A DNA stretch of 64,000 nucleotides from JAXMAF01 sp046350555. Lineage in GTDB: Bacteria > Planctomycetota > Phycisphaerae > Phycisphaerales > SM1A02. Below the pieces are notes generated by a model, which saw nothing but the letters and a program-made list of their open reading frames with translations, was not told the DNA's origin and did no database searches. The first letter of the stretch is position 1. The number at the start of each line of letters is the position of its first letter. Of the stretch, positions 57,548 to 64,000 are shown in pieces. A program made the translations under genes and the position numbers. Location of the stretch: positions 1 to 64,000 of the forward strand of contig JAXMAF010000021.1 of assembly GCA_046350555.1 (NCBI GenBank), in the 5' to 3' direction.

Positions 57548-60046
57548 CTACGACCGCCGGCCAGCGACGGCCGCCTCCTCGAGGTCCTTGAGCACGCGCG
57601 CCTGGAGGATGAGCAGCGCCGTCTGGAGCTGCGGGTCGATGCCCTTCGAGAGCAGGTCCGAGACGTCCGGACGCGGCTTGTCCTTCTGCGTCACCCGCCT
57701 GGTGGCGGACTTCGCGTCGGGCGACGACGGATCGCCACCGCCCCCGGCGCCACCCGGCGCAGGATCGGTCGTGGGCTCCGGCTCGATCACGCCCTCGTCG
57801 GCGACGCCTTCGGCGCCGGCGATGAGGTCCGCATCCTGGCGCAGGCGCATCGAGGCCTCGATCTGCTGGGGCGTCATCGGCACGACGAGATCGGGATTCA
57901 CGCCCCAGTCGGTCGAGCCGGGACGACGATGCACGAGGCGGCCCTTTTCCTCGCCCGGGCGCGGCGGCAGCACGTAGTACTGCGTCGTGAGCTTGATCGC
58001 CGCGGCCTCGGTGTCGGAGATGTCGTGCACGGTCTGCACGCTTCCCTTGCCGAACGAACGCTCGCCGAGGATCACCGCGGCGCTGTGCGCCTGGAGGGAG
58101 CCCGCCACGATCTCGCTGGCGCTGGCCGAGCCTTCGTTGACGAGCACCACCGTCGGCACGTCCGCGAGGCGCGCCTCGGCGCGGTTGGGCTGGGCGTCGT
58201 GGTGCCACACCTTGCGCCCGTCCTTGTCCTGGCCGGAGACGAGCTCGCCGCTGGGCACGAAGAGGTTGCTGAACTGCACCGCGGACTTGAGCAGCCCGCC
58301 GGGATTGTTCCGCAGGTCGAGGATCAGGCCGTTGAGCTTGCCCGTCTTCTTGATCTCGTCCACGGCCGCGAGCAGGTCGGCATAGCTGTCCTCGTTGAAG
58401 CTCGTGAGGCGCACATACGCGATGCGGCTCATCGGATCGATCAGCCAATCCCACTGCGGATTGCCATTCTCGTCGAGCGCCCGCTTCCACCAGCCGTTGA
58501 CGGAACGGATCTTGATCGTGTCGCGGACGACCGGGATCTCGATCAGCTTCTCGTTGGCGCCCTCGCCGCGACGGATTCCCAGCCGCACTTCCTTGCCGCG
58601 CGGGCCGGTGATGTTGTCGACGGCCTTGTTGAGCGACCACCCCAGCGTGGTCACGCCGTCGACCGAGGCGATGCGGTCCTCGGGCTTCACGCCGGCGCGG
58701 TACGCGGGCGACCCCTCGAGTGGGTTCACGACGACGATGTCGCGCTTCTCGTCCTGACGGATGAGGATGCCGACACCGACGAAGTTGCCCTCGGTCTGCT
58801 GCTGGAAGCGGCGAAGGCGCTCGGGCCAGATGATCTCGGTGTACTGGTCGTCGTAGAGCTGCGAGAGCTGGTACGTGGCGCCCTCGCCGAACTCGTGGAA
58901 GAGCGTCGACTCCGGCTCGAGGTTGATCGTCTCGCGATTGAGCTGGATCAACCGGCCCATGATGTCCCGATAGTCGCCGCGGCCGAGACTCTTCGACGGC
59001 TTGGCGTCGATCTCCTGCTGCATCGCGTCGATCGCGTCGACCCAGCGCTTCACCTTCTCAGGGTCGCGAAGACCCGGGAAGTTCTCGTCGAGTGCGGAGG
59101 TGGTCGCGAGGATGCGCAGCGCCGAGAGCCCGCCGTCGAGCAGCGGCTTCCAGCCCTCGTTGATGATGTGCTCGGCCGCCGCGGTGCGCAGCGCCTGCAT
59201 GAGCATCGGCTGCGTGACTCCCTTGAGCTGATCCTTCCAGTCCTCGGCGCCGAGCTCGTTGAACGGCGGGAACTCCGCATCGGGCTTGAGGCGCTTCGCC
59301 TGCATGGCGCGCAGCTCGTGCAGCTTGTGCGGTGCGAACTGGGCGAGCAGGCCGATGCGCCGGTTCACCTTCTCGAGCAGGTCGGTGTAGTGCTCCTCGT
59401 CGACGGGACGGCCGATCCGGTCGACCAGCACACGGAGCCGGAAGAGGAGTTCCTGGGCCAGCAGCCAGTCGCCCGAGGCCTCGGCCTCCTTCGCCTTCCG
59501 TTCGGCGGCGGCCATGAGGTTGGAGACGTCGGGGGTCGCGAGCGTCTTCGTCCAGTCGCTCGAGAGCAGCTTGGCCATCGACGCCGACTGGAGCGCCGCG
59601 GAGAGCTTCTCCTCGCCGGCGTTCCGGCGCATGTCGGCGAGGGCCTTCTCCAGGTCGGTCGCCTTGGTCGTCGCCGACTCGGCGCGGGTCTTCTGGAGCG
59701 TCTCGTAGGCGCCGCGGACGCGCTCGATGTCGCCGGCGGCGCGCCCGTCGGGCACTCCGGCGAGGTAGCGCTCGATCGTCGAGAGATCGCCCTCCTTCGC
59801 GGAGTTCCAGACGCGATCGGCCCACTCGGGCACGGAGAGCGCCTTCGATCCAGCGGCCGCGAGGCCGCTGGACGGCGTGTCGCGCGGCGGATCGCCTCCC
59901 GCGGTTGCCGACCCGCCAAGGACGATCGTTCCCGCAGCCAGCGCGGCGGCGAAGGCTTCGCGAAGGCGGAGGTGCGGCCGGAGGTCGCAACGAAGCGCTC
60001 GGAATGCATGCGCGAGGGGATGGCGCGACGGCGGCAGGTGGGACAT
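57548..60046 (-). CDS. S41-family C-terminal processing peptidase, large form
   Basis: The 832-residue exported protease has an N-terminal hydrophobic signal (AFAAALAAGTIVLGGSATAGG) and a long helical region of about 370 residues. A PDZ domain follows (GVGILIRQDEKRDIVVVNPL, YRAGVKPEDRIASVDG). The S41 catalytic domain has ILDLRNNPGGLL, the catalytic Ser in NEGSASASEIVAGSL and the Lys in GERSFGKGSVQTV. Tail-specific proteases of this family trim or degrade envelope proteins. A Pro/Gly/Ser-rich segment precedes a conserved C-terminal helix (QLQTALLILQARVLKDLEEA). The start at 60046 is preferred; 60091 is possible. It follows trpE with a 148-bp spacer that holds a possible promoter. Confidence 0.9.
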   Translation of the reverse strand: MSHLPPSRHPLAHAFRALRCDLRPHLRLREAFAAALAAGTIVLGGSATAGGDPPRDTPSSGLAAAGSKALSVPEWADRVWNSAKEGDLSTIERYLAGVPDGRAAGDIERVRGAYETLQKTRAESATTKATDLEKALADMRRNAGEEKLSAALQSASMAKLLSSDWTKTLATPDVSNLMAAAERKAKEAEASGDWLLAQELLFRLRVLVDRIGRPVDEEHYTDLLEKVNRRIGLLAQFAPHKLHELRAMQAKRLKPDAEFPPFNELGAEDWKDQLKGVTQPMLMQALRTAAAEHIINEGWKPLLDGGLSALRILATTSALDENFPGLRDPEKVKRWVDAIDAMQQEIDAKPSKSLGRGDYRDIMGRLIQLNRETINLEPESTLFHEFGEGATYQLSQLYDDQYTEIIWPERLRRFQQQTEGNFVGVGILIRQDEKRDIVVVNPLEGSPAYRAGVKPEDRIASVDGVTTLGWSLNKAVDNITGPRGKEVRLGIRRGEGANEKLIEIPVVRDTIKIRSVNGWWKRALDENGNPQWDWLIDPMSRIAYVRLTSFNEDSYADLLAAVDEIKKTGKLNGLILDLRNNPGGLLKSAVQFSNLFVPSGELVSGQDKDGRKVWHHDAQPNRAEARLADVPTVVLVNEGSASASEIVAGSLQAHSAAVILGERSFGKGSVQTVHDISDTEAAAIKLTTQYYVLPPRPGEEKGRLVHRRPGSTDWGVNPDLVVPMTPQQIEASMRLRQDADLIAGAEGVADEGVIEPEPTTDPAPGGAGGGGDPSSPDAKSATRRVTQKDKPRPDVSDLLSKGIDPQLQTALLILQARVLKDLEEAAVAGRRS

Positions 60047-60162
60047 GGGCGTCTGGGGGCGTCTTGAGGGGGCGGGATGGGCTTGCAACATGGACGTCCG
60101 CTCGCGCGGCTCCGCCACGACATGGCTTCGCATCGCCGCGGGCGTCGGATCTTCTCCTCCAC

Positions 60163-60190
60163 GTTATACAGCTTCGGACGGGATATGTTC
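60163..60190 (-). promoter_or_regulatory. Candidate promoter for the S41 protease gene
   Basis: On the minus strand GAACAT (60190-60185) and TATAAC (60168-60163) are separated by 16 bp in a locally AT-richer stretch, about 115 bp before the protease start and just after the trpE stop. The -10 box is good and the -35 box is poor. Confidence 0.35.
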
Positions 60191-60194
60191 TGCC

Positions 60195-61787
60195 TCATCG
60201 GCCATCGGACCGTCCGTTTGGGCCCGCCCCGAACGCGCCCTCCGCCAGCTCGATCGCCCGTCCCAGCCCGGCCGCCTTGTTCATCGTCTCCTCGAACTCG
60301 CTGGACGGGACGCTGTCGAGCACGATGCCGGCGCCGGCCTGGAGGTGCGCCGTCCATCGATGCGGGCCCGGCTCATCGACGTCGCCGTCGACGAACGGCG
60401 CCGACGTCGGGACGACGATCGTCCGCAACGCGAGCGCGATGTCCATGTCCCCGTCGAAGGCGACGCAGCCGATGCCGCCCGCGTACGGGCCGCGCCGCGT
60501 CGGTTCGATCTCGTCGATGATCTGCATCGCCCGGACCTTGGGCGCACCGCTCACCGTGCCGACGGGCAGGGTCGCCCGCAGCGCGTCCCAGCAGGTCAGT
60601 TCCGCGCGAAGACGTCCGGTGACGGTCGAACTGATGTGCATGACGTGGCTGTAGCGCTCGACCTCCATGCAGCGATCGATCGAGATCGACCCAGTCTCGC
60701 AGACGCGTCCGAGGTCGTTGCGCCCGAGATCGACCAGCATCACGTGCTCGGCCCGCTCCTTCTCGTCGGCGAGCAGCTCGCGCTCCAGGCGGACGTCCTC
60801 CTCAGCATTCGATCCGCGGCGGCGCGTTCCGGCGAGCGGGCGGTTCGTGACCACGCCTTGCTGCACGCGACAGAGGATCTCCGGGCTGCTCGCGACCAGG
60901 ATCGAACCGCGCGCCTGGAGGTAGATCTGGTACGGACTCGGATTCACGATGCGAAGGGCGCGGTACAGGTCGAACGGATCCGCCGTCGTCGTGCGCGACA
61001 GCCGCTGGCTGAGGACCACCTGGAACGCATCGCCCGCGGCGATGTATCGCTGGGCGCGGCGCACGGCGTCCTCGAAGCCGCTGCGCGTGATGTTCGATTC
61101 CGCCGGCGGCGCCGGCCGCTGGGCGAGGTCGAGCCCCACGACACCGCTCGGAAGCTGCACGCTGTGCGTCTCCAGCCGCCCGACGAGCGCCTCGATCGCC
61201 GCGGTTCCCGCGTCGTACGCGGCGTCGACGCTGTCGTGCTCGTCGACGGGCACGTGGACGATCGCGTACGCGAGCTTGTCGACGTGATCGATTGCGACGA
61301 CCTGCCGATAGAGCCCGAAATGAAGATCCGGCAGTCCACGATCGTCGCGCGGCGCGGCCTCGAACGGAAGCTTCCTCGGCTCGAGGAAGCGGACCGTGTC
61401 GTATCCGGCGTAGCCGACCCATCCGCCGCGGAAGCATCGCGGCAACGCGCCGCGCGCCGAGGGGACCGCGTCGGGGTTCCCGAGCCGCCAGCCGGCACCG
61501 ATCCGGGCGGGCAGCGCAAGCGGGTCGTCCACCCGCTCGCGCCGCGTCGAGCCGCGCTCGCGATCCACGACCGTGACGTCGTTCCCGAACGCGATCAGCT
61601 CGATCGAGGGCTGCGCGCCGAGCAGCGACCATCGGCCGGCGCGGCCGCCCGTCTCGACCGACTCGAAGAGAAACGAAGGCGCCGTGCGCTCGTCGGCGCT
61701 GACCAGCCGCCGGTAGGCGAGCACCGGCGTGATCTGGTCGCTGAAGAGGCGTCGCACGATCGGCACGAGATTGCCCGTCGACGCCAT
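60195..61787 (-). CDS. trpE: Anthranilate synthase component I
   Basis: TrpE converts chorismate to anthranilate, using ammonia supplied by TrpG. The 530-residue protein (ATG 61787; a GTG at 61814 would add nine residues) has the N-terminal regulatory part with SFLFESVETGGRAGRWSLLG. The chorismate-binding domain reads AGDAFQVVLSQRL, NPSPYQIYLQ, RPLAGTRRRG, LLADEKERAEHVMLVDLGRND (cut here as KERAEHVMLVDLGRND), TLPVGTVSGAPKVRAM and the final LQAGAGIVLDSVP. The family mark for TrpE rather than PabB is not absolute. TrpG is not adjacent. It is divergent from the ABC ATPase gene. Confidence 0.92.
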   Translation of the reverse strand: MASTGNLVPIVRRLFSDQITPVLAYRRLVSADERTAPSFLFESVETGGRAGRWSLLGAQPSIELIAFGNDVTVVDRERGSTRRERVDDPLALPARIGAGWRLGNPDAVPSARGALPRCFRGGWVGYAGYDTVRFLEPRKLPFEAAPRDDRGLPDLHFGLYRQVVAIDHVDKLAYAIVHVPVDEHDSVDAAYDAGTAAIEALVGRLETHSVQLPSGVVGLDLAQRPAPPAESNITRSGFEDAVRRAQRYIAAGDAFQVVLSQRLSRTTTADPFDLYRALRIVNPSPYQIYLQARGSILVASSPEILCRVQQGVVTNRPLAGTRRRGSNAEEDVRLERELLADEKERAEHVMLVDLGRNDLGRVCETGSISIDRCMEVERYSHVMHISSTVTGRLRAELTCWDALRATLPVGTVSGAPKVRAMQIIDEIEPTRRGPYAGGIGCVAFDGDMDIALALRTIVVPTSAPFVDGDVDEPGPHRWTAHLQAGAGIVLDSVPSSEFEETMNKAAGLGRAIELAEGAFGAGPNGRSDGR

Positions 61788-61916
61788 CGCTCGAAAGGCG
61801 GCACGCTGGAGCACGGCCGAGGTTATGCGGATTCAGTCGCCCGGCGCGCGCTCCGCGCGGGCCGCCGGTCGGCGTCGCGCCGCCATGCGAGCCGAGGGCC
61901 GCCGCTACGATCGGCC

Positions 61917-62686
<770 letters not shown>

Positions 62687-62690
<4 letters not shown>

Positions 62691-63205
62691 CCGATCGAGC
62701 CGCTGCGGCGACGCGCGTGCTGGGGATCGATCCGGGCCTGCACCGCACGGGATACGCATGCGTCGAACTGCTCGACGGCGAGGCGGAACCGGCGCTGGTG
62801 GAAGCCGGCGTGCTGCGGCTGCGCTCCGACGCCTCGCTCGCCTTCCGGCTCCGGCAGCTTCACGAGGACATCGTGGGCCTGCTCGACGAGCTCCAGCCAG
62901 CGTGCATGACGGTGGAGTCGCTCTTCGTGCACCGCGAGTACGCGCGCACCGCGATCCTCATGGGACACGCCCGTGGCGTCGTGCTGCTGGCGGGCGAGTC
63001 GCGCGGCGTGCGCATCGACGAAATCCCGCCCGCATCGGTGAAGAAGGCGATGACCGGACGTGGGCGCGCGACGAAGCTCCAGGTGCAGCTCGCCGTGATG
63101 GGCCAGTGCGGGCTGTCGCTTCCGCCAAGTCCGTCCGACGTCGCCGACGCGATCGCGATCGCGCTCACCGGAGCGCGGCGCATCGCCAGCCGCCTCGGCG
63201 AATAG
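62687..63205 (+). CDS. ruvC: Crossover junction endodeoxyribonuclease RuvC
   Basis: RuvC resolves Holliday junctions as a dimer. The 172-residue protein has the first catalytic Asp in VLGIDPGLHRTGYA, the Glu in MTVESLFVHREYARTAI, and the last acidic pair in PSDVADAIAIALTGA. The DNA-binding loop KKAMTGRGRATKLQVQ is present. The GTG start at 62687 overlaps the end of the ABC ATPase gene. No ruvA or ruvB is seen. The stop is 21 bp from the end of the convergent last gene. Confidence 0.95.
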
Positions 63206-63226
63206 GACGGTGCGATCGCATTTGCC

Positions 63227-64000
63227 TCAGCGTCGCTCGACGTCGGCGCCCGCGGTCGACGCATCGACTCGGCCGAGAATGAGCACGACCGGCGTTCCCA
63301 CGGGGGGAAGGCGCTCGGTCCATGCTTCCCACTCCAGCGGCCGAACGTCCTCGCTGTCGGGAAGGACAAGGGAAAACGCGACGACCTCGTCGCCGAAGGT
63401 CACCAACCCCACGACCGAACCGCTGTCGTCGGCCAGGTAGCGGTCGGTCCCCTGGCCGAGTTCGTCGGGCGGAGCGCCTTCGCGCTGGCGCGCCGGTTGT
63501 CGCGGCTCCAGGACCGAGCCCGCGAAGACCCACGACGCGGGACTCAGCTCGGCGCCGGTCGCGGCGTCGCGCACCCAGCGGCTCGATCGGCTCGTCCCTG
63601 CGGATCGCCAACGGACGGCGACCGAGATGGTCGCCGGTCGGGCGCTTGCTCCATGAGCCGGTCGCCCTCGAGCTTCCACCACCCCGGCCGGCCCGGCGCG
63701 AGTCCGAGAAGCAGAAGTCCCGCGTGCACATCGCGCGGCCTTGCTCGAACGCTCACGAGCGCCTCGTGCTCGCGCGTCTGAGGAGCGCATGCGATCTGCT
63801 CGAGCAGCCCCGTCTCGATGCAGACGACGGCATAAACCTCGACCACGCCGCGGCGGCGATCGACGCGAACGCCCGGCGCCAAGTCGATGAGCGTTCGCGG
63901 CGGCGCGGGCGCAGGCGGCACCACTGGCACGGCGGGCCCGCTCGGACTGGTCGGCTCACCTGGAGCGGTTGAGGCCGTTGAGATCGCCGTCCCATCCGGC
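63227..64000 (-). CDS. YdjY-like domain protein, 5' end outside the window, frame break inside
   Basis: The frame is open to the right edge of the window, so the N-terminus (probably an exported signal) is missing. The visible start is a Pro-rich linker, then PRTLIDLAPGVRVDRRRG and VVCIETGLLEQIACAP. TREHEALVSVRARPRDVHAG and LLLLGLAPGRPGWW complete the pattern of the YdjY domain found in planctomycete exported proteins. After LMEQAP near 63650 the homology jumps frame and continues as RWVRDAATGAELSPASWVFA, ending TPVVLILGRVDASTAG. At least one indel is needed. The function of the family is unknown. Confidence 0.65.

Overview
The window is a 64 kb, very GC-rich, densely coded chromosomal segment of a Gram-negative-type bacterium. 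The best guess is a planctomycete of the Phycisphaerae or a close relative. That rests on dockerin-like tails of the form DLNGDGVVDGADLG on two large secreted proteins, on a murC-murB-ddl-ftsQ cluster that is not followed by ftsA or ftsZ, on Lpt-type LPS export genes, and on frequent GTG starts with few strong Shine-Dalgarno sites. No tRNA, rRNA, CRISPR array, transposase or phage gene was seen, so this is mainly core genome with a few accessory secreted proteins.

Layout. 1-10.3 kb: sigma factor, lipid kinase (frame-broken), BamD-like TPR protein, lptE, ftsH, a PLD-type cardiolipin synthase, a DUF167 protein and uvrC. 10.4-13.5 kb: a cysteine-rich lipoprotein, then pyrC enclosed by inverted copies of a roughly 240-bp repeat. 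13.5-21.5 kb: a haloperoxidase-like secreted protein with a dockerin tail, a polytopic GT-C-like membrane protein, a zinc-ribbon membrane protein and a SurA/PpiC-like lipoprotein. 21.5-26 kb: lptG, lptF and an NtrC-type regulator. 26-33.7 kb: murC, murB, ddl, ftsQ, a membrane protein, greA and a second cardiolipin synthase. 33.7-45.3 kb: valS, a TPR lipoprotein, a short-chain reductase coupled to a tiny membrane protein, and a giant AsmA-like protein (many frame breaks) overlapping a LOG-family gene. 45.3-50 kb: a lipoprotein, pssA, trpB and an endonuclease/exonuclease/phosphatase protein. 50-57.4 kb: pyruvate dehydrogenase E2, E1-beta and E1-alpha, with a secreted beta-helix gene on the other strand between E2 and E1-beta. 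57.5-64 kb: S41 protease, trpE, ABC ATPase, ruvC and a truncated YdjY-like gene.

Functionally the region is dominated by envelope biogenesis: LPS transport (LptE/F/G), outer-membrane assembly (BamD-like, SurA-like, AsmA-like), peptidoglycan precursors (MurC/MurB/Ddl), phospholipids (PssA, two PLD synthases, lipid kinase) and envelope proteolysis (FtsH, S41). Two repeat systems are the most unusual content. One is a 7-bp tandem repeat (YCAGKAA type) placed at gene 3' ends, where it supplies the stop codons of murC, pssA and pdhA and punctuates the larger repeats around pyrC. The other is a roughly 125-bp conserved non-coding element found once upstream of ftsH and once, inverted, upstream of pdhC. 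Several genes (lipid kinase, zinc-ribbon protein, AsmA-like protein, beta-helix protein, last gene) show clustered frame breaks that look more like indel errors in the assembly than decay.
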